Assembly: GCA_018818125.1 (NCBI GenBank)
Contig: JAHISQ010000118.1
Coordinates: forward strand, 1-48,403
DNA length: 48,403 nucleotides
Direction of reading: 5' to 3'
Source of the DNA: Candidatus Rifleibacteriota bacterium
GTDB taxonomy: Bacteria; Muiribacteriota; Ozemobacteria; Ozemobacterales; Ozemobacteraceae
Each line of letters opens with the position of its first letter. Within the stretch, counting starts at the first letter, position 1. Positions 41,954 through 48,403 of this stretch are shown in pieces. A program made the position numbers and the translations under genes. A model generated the notes under the pieces. That model was given only the letters and a program-made list of their open reading frames with translations, was not told the DNA's origin and did no database searches.

Positions 41954-43000
41954 TTATTCATCTTCAGTCGCCTCAATATAGGTGTCTTCATTATCTTCTA
42001 TTTTCAGGTATTCACCTTCCGGCAGGTTCTCAGGCAGCTCCTTTGGCGAGTTCCCGGACTCCTTTTTAACTACAATTCCTTCAGCGTCTTTGTTCTCGTT
42101 TTCTCCGGACTTTTTCTTTTCACGCTTTTTCTTCTTCTTATCCTTATTTTTGTCGCCTTTACCACTGCCGCCACTTGACGGGTAGACAGTAGCCTGCACG
42201 TTTCCAACTGCGATTGTTCTGTCTTCATCAGGGTAATAAATGATTTTGTTGGCGTAGAGCTCTGAAACCTGTTCGGCATTTGTGCCTGCTTCTTTGGAGG
42301 TCTGGAAAGCATGTGCACGCCCGACAATGATCATGCGGTTTTCGCGGTTAAGATAAATGGCTTTATCACCTGTTGCCCGCAGTGTTTCAGTAATAATTTC
42401 GACGTTGTTGCGTGCGATTCCCTTGTCTTCATTGCTGAAAAGTTCGAGAGTCTCGCAGATCAGGTCTGAAACCGGAGAATTTTCACTTTCGGCGGCTTCT
42501 TCTTCGGTTTCGCCATCACGGTAAGCAACTTCGATAACTCTTACGTCACCCTTGGCAAGAAATCGACTTTCCTTGTTAAAGCCTTCTATCTCGTTGCAGG
42601 TAAGAATAATACGGGTTTTGCGCATTTTAGTTTTGCCTTCTCCATCCGGACTGGCACGTTCGACAATGCGAACCAGTTTTGGGTTGCCGCGTGCCAGAAT
42701 GCGATCTTCCTTGACGTAGGCCTCAAGGTAATCAGAGGTGAGAACCGAGCCGGGCTGGATGACCTCAACGTTGTCGATAGCTTTCACTATTTCGAGTTCG
42801 CGGTCGTAGATGCCACGGTCGGCGGTAAGCACCGAATCTTTCTGCTCGGCTTTTAAACCGCCTCTGGCCACGTATACGTTTTTGAAAAAGGTCATGAGCT
42901 TGCTCGATATGACCATGTCGCCGGCAGTAACAGACGTTTGTGCCGACAGCGGAGCTGTAAGCAAAACTGCCGTCATTATAAGCAGAATGTATTTTTTCAT
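41954..43000 (-). CDS. lptA: LptA/OstA-domain periplasmic LPS-transport protein, extended form
   Basis: 348 aa, about twice the length of E. coli LptA. A signal peptide covers ~1-20 ('LLTAPLSAQ'). The mature part is made of repeating beta-strand pairs typical of the OstA/LptA jellyroll: 'LTADRGIYDRELEIVKAIDN', 'GDVRVIE', 'TGDKAIYLNRENRMIIVG', 'YYPDEDRTIAVGNVQATVY'. The last ~75 residues are unusual: a Gly/Ser turn, then a strongly basic stretch of mostly Lys (~277-300), then an acidic tail ending EATEDE. It is assigned by fold pattern and by its place between lptC and lptB. The ATG overlaps the lptC stop as ATGA. A larger, multi-domain OstA protein bridging the periplasm is plausible. Confidence 0.85.
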   Translation of the reverse strand: MKKYILLIMTAVLLTAPLSAQTSVTAGDMVISSKLMTFFKNVYVARGGLKAEQKDSVLTADRGIYDRELEIVKAIDNVEVIQPGSVLTSDYLEAYVKEDRILARGNPKLVRIVERASPDGEGKTKMRKTRIILTCNEIEGFNKESRFLAKGDVRVIEVAYRDGETEEEAAESENSPVSDLICETLELFSNEDKGIARNNVEIITETLRATGDKAIYLNRENRMIIVGRAHAFQTSKEAGTNAEQVSELYANKIIYYPDEDRTIAVGNVQATVYPSSGGSGKGDKNKDKKKKKREKKKSGENENKDAEGIVVKKESGNSPKELPENLPEGEYLKIEDNEDTYIEATEDE

Positions 43001-43692
43001 GGCTGTAATTCCTTGCTGGGATCAGAACTGATAGTCGCAACATCAGCTGTTGCAGATGACAAATTATTTATTGGCAGCAGAAGCTGGGAAAGGGGTGGCG
43101 CTACCGGCACTCCTGAGAGCATCTCTACGCCTTCGGCAGGTTTGACAGTTTTGCTCGCGGTATCCCAGATTCTAATAACTACTTGCTGGTTTATCTGTGC
43201 TTCTTTATCGAGAGTGTTATAACGCAGGCCAAGTCCGGTTAAAACCGCGTTGTCTTTCCAGATTGTAACCGGCTTCTGGGTGTGCAGTTCTTTGCGGTTG
43301 AAGTAATAGCGCAGCTCGTCGGTGCGAATTCTTTCGTTGTCAGTATTCCAGCCTCTGACGTCGCCCCAGAATTTCGCTTCGAACGGGTTTTTCAGGGCAC
43401 GCTCGGAAAGAAGCTTGCCGGTCCAGCTGGCCTGATCCGGCTTGAAGAAGATGGTGCGTACGTTTGATGCATTCATGTTGTTCTGATTGTCATCCATATC
43501 GCAGATGTCTGCATAAAGCCTTGCGTGCTCAAATCCGTCTTCTATTTGACTGAAGTTAACATTTTTAAGAACCATGCGGTATTTGACATAGGTGGCGGCT
43601 GCTTTTTCGACATCGTCATCCCAGAGTATGATAACGACAAAACTGAGCAGAACAATGCCCCAGAGCCAGTAACTGAACAGAAAGTTCTTCAT
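42997..43692 (-). CDS. lptC: LptC-like inner-membrane LPS transport protein
   Basis: 231 aa. One N-terminal transmembrane helix ('YWLWGIVLLSFVVIILW') and a periplasmic beta-rich domain. The domain has 'LKNVNFSQIEDG', 'YADICDMDDNQNNMNASNV', 'DELRYYFNRKELHTQKPV' and 'DNAVLTGLGLRYNT', the strand pattern of the LptC (YrbK) family that receives LPS from LptB2FG and hands it to LptA. LptC is poorly conserved, so gene order (before lptA and lptB) adds weight. ATG at 43692 overlaps the acyltransferase stop as TGATG. Confidence 0.88.
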   Translation of the reverse strand: MKNFLFSYWLWGIVLLSFVVIILWDDDVEKAAATYVKYRMVLKNVNFSQIEDGFEHARLYADICDMDDNQNNMNASNVRTIFFKPDQASWTGKLLSERALKNPFEAKFWGDVRGWNTDNERIRTDELRYYFNRKELHTQKPVTIWKDNAVLTGLGLRYNTLDKEAQINQQVVIRIWDTASKTVKPAEGVEMLSGVPVAPPLSQLLLPINNLSSATADVATISSDPSKELQP

Positions 43693-44570
43693 CAGCTGAT
43701 CCTTCCAAGGCTGGCAAATTCATAGCGTTCATGAAACCAGCACCAGTGGTCAGGACGACGTCTATAAGCTGATTCGTAGCGATCAACATAGCGTTGTATG
43801 TTGTTTAGCATGCTGTCGCCACGCTTAAACTCAACCGGTTTTTCGAAGCGCACCAGCAGACGTCCATTTTTCTGGCGCTCAGCAAACACCGGCACCAGAG
43901 GTGCCCTGCTGCGCAATGCCATCAAAACGGGCGCATTGTAAAAAGATGCTGTTCGGCCAAAAAATCTTACCTGGTAACCGCGTTCGCGGGCGTTAAGATC
44001 AGAAAGCAGCCCGACTGTCTTTTTGTTTGCCAGAAGTTTTAGGGCTGCTGGTATTGTGTTATGCATTATCAGCGTAATGCCGCGGTTTTCGCGAAAGCTG
44101 TTCATTAATCTGGTCATCTGGTCAACCGCCTGCTCACGCGCAATAACATGCAGGGGCAGACCCATTTTTGCCAATGTGTAACCTGCTACTTCCCAGTTGC
44201 CAAAATGACTGGATAGAATGATCAGACCTTTGTTCTGTGCCACCGCGTTGTCGATGTATTCTCTGCCCTCTATCTGCACAAAATCGGGGTCGGCTGCCAG
44301 CAGTTTTTCGTAAAAAAAGACTTCAAGCAACGTCATGATTTGATTTTCGGCCATTCCGGCAATTATACTGTCGCTGCGCTCGGCAAATTCTACCGGCAAC
44401 AGCTCGCGGGCTCGCTGAATTTCTTTGGCAAAAATAATAGGAAACGCCTTGAGCAGTAACCGCTTAAGTTTTGGCACAGCTGGAGCCTCAAGCCTGGTCA
44501 TAAGGCTGACCAGCCCTTTAATCAGATAGGCTCGCGCCATTCGTTTGTATCTTTTCAGAGTGTCGCGCAT
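43692..44570 (-). CDS. LpxL/HtrB-family lipid A late acyltransferase
   Basis: 292 aa. Lysophospholipid/lipid A acyltransferase fold. The catalytic HxxxxE motif is in 'SSHFGNWEVAG'. Further family features are 'LPLHVIAREQ', 'ENRGITLI', 'TVGLLSDLNARERG' (in place of the usual DQ), 'APLVPVFAER' and the C-terminal 'RRPDHWCWFHERYE'. It should transfer a secondary acyl chain onto Kdo-lipid A at the inner membrane. Which of LpxL, LpxM or LpxP it matches cannot be told. It overlaps kdsC as TAATG and lptC as TGATG. Confidence 0.9.
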   Translation of the reverse strand: MRDTLKRYKRMARAYLIKGLVSLMTRLEAPAVPKLKRLLLKAFPIIFAKEIQRARELLPVEFAERSDSIIAGMAENQIMTLLEVFFYEKLLAADPDFVQIEGREYIDNAVAQNKGLIILSSHFGNWEVAGYTLAKMGLPLHVIAREQAVDQMTRLMNSFRENRGITLIMHNTIPAALKLLANKKTVGLLSDLNARERGYQVRFFGRTASFYNAPVLMALRSRAPLVPVFAERQKNGRLLVRFEKPVEFKRGDSMLNNIQRYVDRYESAYRRRPDHWCWFHERYEFASLGRIS

Positions 44571-45121
44571 TATTCCTGATTGATAAAGTCTTTGATCAGA
44601 TTCTCCATAAGGCCTTTATAGCCGAGGATCAGGTCTACTGTTTCACGTATAACACCATGGCCGCCGCTGGCGTTGAGAATGTAGTCAGCGTATGGTCTTA
44701 TCGAAGGATGATGGTTTGCCGGTGCAAAGAAAAGACCAGCACGGGTTCCAACCGGAAGGTCGTTGAGGTCATCTCCGATGTAAGCAATCTCTTCTGGCTT
44801 GAGTCCACGTCGCTGCATAATTTCGTCAAGCACATCGCCCTTACGTGCTATTCCCTGGTGCAGTTCATCAAATTTAAGTTCTGCTGCTCTCCGCTCAAGC
44901 GCCTCAGAGGACCTTCCGGTGATTGATCCCGAAAGCAGACCCGACTTGTTCCACATTTTCAGTGCGAGACCATCAGTGGTTGAGAAGAACTTTAGCTCAA
45001 TGCCGTTATTCCCAAGCGCGATACGACCGTCGGTAAGTACTCCGTCACAATCGAACAACAGTATTTTGATTCTCTGGCAGGAAACTTTAAAGGCATCGTG
45101 ATCTTTTCTTGAGCCTGTCAT
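44570..45121 (-). CDS. kdsC: KDO-8-phosphate phosphatase-like HAD hydrolase
   Basis: 183 aa from ATG at 45121. C0-type HAD phosphatase: motif I 'LLFDCDGVLTDG' (nucleophile Asp), motif II 'SGSITGRSS' and motif III 'AYIGDDLNDLP'. The 'GRIALGNNGIELKFFSTTDGL' segment (split here by reading) is the KdsC/YrbI signature. It converts KDO-8-P to KDO for the LPS inner core. The frame continues to ATG 45190, which would add 23 residues. I prefer 45121 because AAGGA lies upstream, the length is normal, and the extra stretch holds two copies of an octamer also found outside the gene. It heads the long envelope gene run and is divergent from the WecA-like gene. Confidence 0.92.
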   Translation of the reverse strand: MTGSRKDHDAFKVSCQRIKILLFDCDGVLTDGRIALGNNGIELKFFSTTDGLALKMWNKSGLLSGSITGRSSEALERRAAELKFDELHQGIARKGDVLDEIMQRRGLKPEEIAYIGDDLNDLPVGTRAGLFFAPANHHPSIRPYADYILNASGGHGVIRETVDLILGYKGLMENLIKDFINQE

Positions 45122-45134
45122 CTGGTCTGAGTCC

Positions 45135-45223
45135 TTTGCGACAATTTGCGACAGCAGTGGCACCCTGTCGAGTAGAGCTAAGGTTAGCATACATTGGGAT
45201 TTGACGCAAACAGCAGTCGCAAA
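45135..45223. promoter_or_regulatory. Three copies of the octamer TTTGCGAC in a divergent promoter region
   Basis: TTTGCGAC occurs at 45135-45142 and 45145-45152 (10 bp apart, one helical turn) and inverted as GTCGCAAA at 45216-45223. All lie between the chosen kdsC start (45121) and the WecA-like ATG (45225). Direct plus inverted copies spaced by a helical turn look like binding sites for a regulator that could control both the LPS operon and the WecA-like/holB operon. This is inference from the pattern only. Confidence 0.4.
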
Positions 45224-45224
45224 A

Positions 45225-46313
45225 ATGGCTGGTAAGGGTGGCAGTTATCTGATATACTCGCAAGGCTTGAAACAGGTCATATTTTCATTTTTAATTGCCT
45301 GGCTGGCTGGCACTTTGCTGGTGCCGATGGTCAGACGGATTGCCCTCAACCTGGGACTTGTAGACCGCCCCGGCGATCGTAAAATACATAAGTCTCCGAT
45401 TCCACGGGTTGGGGGTATTGCCCTGTACGTCGGCGCTCTGGTCGGCGCGTTGCCATTTTTGAGCGAGAATATTGAAACTATTGGAATTTTGCTGGCCGGT
45501 ACCTTTGTTATGCTGATCGGGCTGCTTGACGACCTGATTGATCTGCAGCCTCGAATAAAGCTTGCAGGGCAAATTGTGGCATGTTTAATCCTTCTTGCCT
45601 GTGGCGTTAAGATCAGCTTCGTGACAGACTTTATCAGCGGCCAGGGGCTTGTTGCCCTCGGGCTTTTAACCATTCCGCTTACCATCTTGTGGGTGATAGG
45701 CCTAACCAACACAGTAAATCTGGTTGACGGTGTTGATGGCCTGGCTGGCGGTATCGTTTTTATCGCACTTTCTACGCTTCTGGCGGTGCGCCTGGTTACG
45801 CCCCATCTCCATGATTCCGAATTGATCCGCAATGTATTAGTGCTCACGGCGGCGATCATGGGCTCGTTGCTGGCATTTTTGCGCTTCAATATTTATCCGG
45901 CGGTTATTTTTATGGGTGATTCTGGCGCCTATTTTCTGGGGTTTATGACTGCGGCCCTGTCGGTTGCTGGCGCTACTAAGGGATCAATTCTGTTTCCACT
46001 TATTGTGCCGTTGATTGCGTTAGGGTTGCCGGTATTGGATGTGTTTCTTGCCATTCTCCGACGTTACTCAAAAAAGGTGCCAATTTTTCAGGCTGATAAG
46101 GAACATTTGCACCACCGACTGCTGCAAAGAGGCTTTTCGCAGCGAGATACGACGAGATTTTTATGGATGGTATCGACCTGTTTCGGCTTTGTGGCCGTAC
46201 TTGCTGCCGATATACCGCATCGGGGTATTCAGGCTATCTCAGCAATTTTTCTGGTAATCATGATCTTTTTCTGTGTTTCATTCTTTATGAGGAAAACCAG
46301 TGGCAATAAATAG
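45225..46313 (+). CDS. Undecaprenyl-phosphate sugar-1-phosphate transferase (WecA/TagO family)
   Basis: 362 aa from ATG 45225. Polytopic membrane enzyme that moves a HexNAc-1-phosphate from UDP to undecaprenyl phosphate, starting O-antigen, ECA or teichoic-acid-like glycans. Motifs: 'DRPGDRKIHKSPIPRVGG', 'LIGLLDDLIDL' (adjacent Asp), 'NTVNLVDGVDGLAGG', 'VIFMGDSGAYFLGF' and the C-terminal 'DKEHLHHRLLQRGFSQR' His motif, which separates WecA/TagO from MraY. Three starts are possible: TTG 45201, ATG 45225 and TTG 45267. The last would give the shortest, most family-like N-terminus but lacks a ribosome binding site, and an extended -10 (TGA TATACT, 45250-45258) lies just before it. The end overlaps holB by 14 nt. 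Confidence 0.92.
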   Translation: MAGKGGSYLIYSQGLKQVIFSFLIAWLAGTLLVPMVRRIALNLGLVDRPGDRKIHKSPIPRVGGIALYVGALVGALPFLSENIETIGILLAGTFVMLIGLLDDLIDLQPRIKLAGQIVACLILLACGVKISFVTDFISGQGLVALGLLTIPLTILWVIGLTNTVNLVDGVDGLAGGIVFIALSTLLAVRLVTPHLHDSELIRNVLVLTAAIMGSLLAFLRFNIYPAVIFMGDSGAYFLGFMTAALSVAGATKGSILFPLIVPLIALGLPVLDVFLAILRRYSKKVPIFQADKEHLHHRLLQRGFSQRDTTRFLWMVSTCFGFVAVLAADIPHRGIQAISAIFLVIMIFFCVSFFMRKTSGNK

Positions 46314-47607
46314 CGTTCGTTTTAGTGATTTACTGCAGCAGAAGACAGCCAGTCAGCACCTGAGCAGTTCTGTCGCCGGTGGTCGCATAGCTCAAACCTA
46401 TCTTTTTACTGGTAGCGAGTCTTGCGGCCGTCTGCCGGCCGCACGCGCTTTTGCTGCTTTGCTGCAGTGTGAAAGTCCGATATCCGGCGAAGACCTGGCG
46501 CTGGATGCCTGCGGCAGCTGTGATTCATGTCGCCGCATAGCGCACGGTAGCCACCCCGATGTATCCATGATAACTCCCAATGGCAGGGAGATTCGTATTG
46601 ATCAGGTGCGGGCTTTGCAGGAAACTGCTGTTCTAAAGCCGAGCAGTGGCCGGTGGCTTATTTTTATTCTCGATCCAGCCGACCGCCTTAATCAGTCGTC
46701 TGCCAATAGCCTGCTCAAAATACTTGAAGAGGCGCCGTCGCATGTTGTGTTTATTCTTCTGGCACGTGAAACCGGCGCACTCTTGCCGACAGTTCTAAGC
46801 CGCAGCGAGATTGTCAGATTCGCGTCACCTTCGCCCGCCGAAATTCGCGACGTGTTGGTTGAACAGCGTGGTTTAACTCATGAAGCTGCTGCCCGTTGTT
46901 GCTCGCTGAGTGAAGGCCGTTTAGGGCAGGCGCTTTTGTTGGCGCAGTCAGTTGAACCAGAGCTTTCTCGGCCAGGCCTGAAATACGCTCATGCTGAGTT
47001 TCTTATTGAGCTTGAAGCTGCATCTCGCCATTGGCAGGAAGTTTTTGCCGCGGCCCGGTCAATGGATGAGGCTTTACGTCTTGCCGCGCGCCCTTTTCAT
47101 GAAGCATACGCTCCGTTGCTGTTGGGTCGTAAGGAATTTTGCCGGTCGCTGGTTATGACAGCATCTTTGCCGGCGGCTTTTCCGATTTTATTCGCCGATA
47201 TGCTGATAGAAAATCTTGACAATGCTGCTCGGGAGATGCAGAAGAGTTTTGCCCCAATGCTGGCAGAAGCCAAAAAAGCGTATCCAGCCGCGGTAATAAA
47301 AGAGTTTGAAGGCGTGCTCGACAGTTTGCTTGGTGGTTGGCCCGGATTGCAGTTCGAAGAACTGTTGCTGTGCCTGCTTAATTGGTACTCTGATGCGTTG
47401 AAAGCTGCTGCTGGTGCCGATGAAACCTTACTGTTGAACCTTGGGCGCAAAGAGGATATCATTACAATCGCCGAAGTTGATGGTGTTGCTTTATTGCGCG
47501 CCAGAATTGAGCTTCTCGAAAACTCAGTCGGGCTGTTGCGTCGTCACGTGCAGCCTGTTTTAATTGTAGAAAACCTTATTACGCAGATCGGAGGTCTCGA
47601 ACCTTGA
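46300..47607 (+). CDS. holB: DNA polymerase III delta' subunit
   Basis: 435 aa. Clamp-loader subunit of the replicative polymerase. The AAA+ fold has a degenerate P-loop region ('LFTGSESCGRLPAARAFA'), as expected for delta', which does not hydrolyse ATP. It also has the zinc-module cysteines in 'CGSCDSCRRIAHGSHPD', 'IRIDQVRALQ', 'LIFILDPADRLNQSSANSL', 'LKILEEAP' and 'LPTVLSRSE'. The C-terminal ~200 residues are helical and poorly conserved, making it longer than E. coli HolB (334 aa). Start is GTG at 46300 with GAGGAAAA upstream, inside the end of the WecA-like gene. It is followed by a PSP1 gene through a TTGA overlap. Confidence 0.93.
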   Translation: MAINSVRFSDLLQQKTASQHLSSSVAGGRIAQTYLFTGSESCGRLPAARAFAALLQCESPISGEDLALDACGSCDSCRRIAHGSHPDVSMITPNGREIRIDQVRALQETAVLKPSSGRWLIFILDPADRLNQSSANSLLKILEEAPSHVVFILLARETGALLPTVLSRSEIVRFASPSPAEIRDVLVEQRGLTHEAAARCCSLSEGRLGQALLLAQSVEPELSRPGLKYAHAEFLIELEAASRHWQEVFAAARSMDEALRLAARPFHEAYAPLLLGRKEFCRSLVMTASLPAAFPILFADMLIENLDNAAREMQKSFAPMLAEAKKAYPAAVIKEFEGVLDSLLGGWPGLQFEELLLCLLNWYSDALKAAAGADETLLLNLGRKEDIITIAEVDGVALLRARIELLENSVGLLRRHVQPVLIVENLITQIGGLEP

Positions 47608-48403
47608 GTCAATATGTTGCTCTGAGGCTGCGCAAGCTGCCGACCATTCATTGGGTCACCAAGCCCGATATGGAAATTGAAGCGCCACAGGATCTGGTGG
47701 TTACAACCCAGCACGGTTGTGAAATTGCACGGGTAATGCGGCTGGCTGAACAGCGTCCTGCTGGCATAAAAGTGGAATCCGACCCTTTTATTGTCGAAAT
47801 ACTGCGCCCGGTTAATCAGGACGACCGTGCGAAGATGGCTGAGTTGAAGCAGAAAGAACGCGACGCTTTTCTGCAGTCCCGCGAGAAAATACAGCTTCAT
47901 CAGCTGTGCATGAAGTTGCTTAAGGCTGAGTATCTGTATGATTACAGCCGGCTTATTTTGTATTTCAAGTCTGAGAACAAGGTCGATTTTCGTGATTTGC
48001 TAAAGAGTCTGGCTTCTATCTTTAAGACGCGCATAGAACTCCGCCAGATCGGCGTTCGCGATGAGACTAAACTCATCGGTGGTATCGGTTGCTGTGGCAA
48101 AGAGGTTTGTTGTGCCCAGTTTATGAGTGCCTTTTATCCGGTGTCTACCAAAATGGCCAAGGAGCAGAACCTCAGTCTCAATCCGGTCAAGCTTTCTGGT
48201 ATTTGTGGCCGTCTGCTCTGTTGTCTGGCGCACGAACATGAATATTATGCTTCCTTTCATGGCAAGTTCCCCAAGATTAATGCCGAAATAGTTGTAGGCG
48301 CAGAAACTGCCAGGGTTATGGATATCAACTACATTACCAGTAAAATCCTGCTTGGATTTGCTGACCGTCGCAAAAATCACTACACTCTCGACCAGGTCAA
48401 GGG
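47604..48403 (+). CDS. PSP1 domain (RicT/YaaT-like) protein, 3' end outside window
   Basis: 266 codons are present, open to the window edge. TTG at 47604 overlaps the holB stop as TTGA, with GGAGG at 47590-47594. The sequence 'QYVALRLRKLP', 'TTQHGCEIARVM', 'CMKLLKAEYLYD' and 'RTRIELRQIGVRDE' (approximate) fits the PSP1 C-terminal domain. The Cys-rich 'GGIGCCGKEVCCAQF' and 'SGICGRLLCCLAHE' are the hallmark Cys pairs. In Bacillus RicT (YaaT) these cysteines help bind Fe-S clusters in the RicA-RicF-RicT complex that works with RNase Y on mRNA maturation. The holB-to-yaaT order is the same in Bacillus, which supports the assignment. Confidence 0.88.
   Translation, partial: MSQYVALRLRKLPTIHWVTKPDMEIEAPQDLVVTTQHGCEIARVMRLAEQRPAGIKVESDPFIVEILRPVNQDDRAKMAELKQKERDAFLQSREKIQLHQLCMKLLKAEYLYDYSRLILYFKSENKVDFRDLLKSLASIFKTRIELRQIGVRDETKLIGGIGCCGKEVCCAQFMSAFYPVSTKMAKEQNLSLNPVKLSGICGRLLCCLAHEHEYYASFHGKFPKINAEIVVGAETARVMDINYITSKILLGFADRRKNHYTLDQVK

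Noticed and set aside
1..48403. tRNA or rRNA genes, prophage or transposase genes
   Set aside because: No cloverleaf with conserved T-loop, no rRNA-like stretch and no integrase or transposase motif was seen by eye; a dedicated scan could still find something small.

Overview
The window looks like a chromosome segment of a free-living diderm (Gram-negative) bacterium. It carries a complete LPS-export set (lptB, lptA-like, lptC), a KdsC-type phosphatase, an LpxL/HtrB-type acyltransferase and a meso-DAP-type MurE. Several traits are more familiar from Gram-positives: a PASTA domain on the division transpeptidase, a ytfI/ytfJ-like pair, and a holB gene followed by a PSP1 (RicT/YaaT-like) gene. 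Together with the large secreted Ig-like protein and IorAB, this mix suggests a deep-branching candidate lineage. Candidatus Riflebacteria/Ozemobacteria is my best guess, at low confidence and without any database check. Coding density is high, genes are tightly coupled, and several starts are TTG, GTG or apparently ATT. I saw no rRNA, tRNA, CRISPR array, prophage or insertion sequence.

Layout. Positions 1-3294 (minus) hold the first 1098 codons of a very large secreted protein with SbsA-type Ig-like domains; it runs off the left edge. It is divergent from a lipoprotein gene (3416-4813). Positions 4874-12351 (minus) are a division and cell-wall cluster in the order ftsL, rsmH, ftsI (PASTA), murE, murF, mraY. 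A secreted clostripain-family (C11) protease gene sits upstream of ftsL behind a consensus promoter. Positions 15296-19089 (plus) carry a small Tudor-like basic protein, a HEAT/TPR scaffold and a membrane adenylate cyclase. iorBA (minus) and a UDP-glucuronate 4-epimerase (plus) follow. Next come a membrane PAS/GAF sensor with no output domain, a 3 x 59-bp hairpin repeat, an unidentified secreted protein, a polyprenol/dolichol-kinase-like membrane protein, a 5'-nucleotidase and a PepD dipeptidase.

Positions 31805-35300 (plus) carry a GAF/PAS histidine kinase, a CoaE dephospho-CoA kinase with an SseB-like C-terminal domain, and a MoaB-like protein. Positions 35301-45121 (minus) form one long chain of closely spaced or overlapping genes: kdsC, an LpxL-like acyltransferase, lptC, lptA, lptB, a DUF3084 protein, an MBL-fold hydrolase, a diacylglycerol-kinase-like gene, a DUF2953 protein (ytfI-like), a GerW/YtfJ protein, and a cyclic-nucleotide-binding MinD/CpaE-like ATPase. 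Divergent from this chain are a WecA/TagO-like transferase, holB, and a PSP1 gene cut by the right edge.

How the genes fit together. Most of the window serves the envelope: peptidoglycan precursors and the septal transpeptidase, LPS maturation and export, lipid phosphorylation, an undecaprenyl-phosphate sugar transferase, and nucleotide-sugar epimerisation. A second theme is possible cAMP signalling. The cyclase at 17959 has the Lys/Asp pair typical of ATP-specific class III cyclases. The MinD-like protein at 35301 has an almost canonical cyclic-nucleotide phosphate-binding cassette, but its N-terminal domain is only reached if translation starts at a non-canonical codon near 36554. Two real genes touch the window edges (1-3294 minus and 47604-48403 plus) and have no stop codon inside the window.
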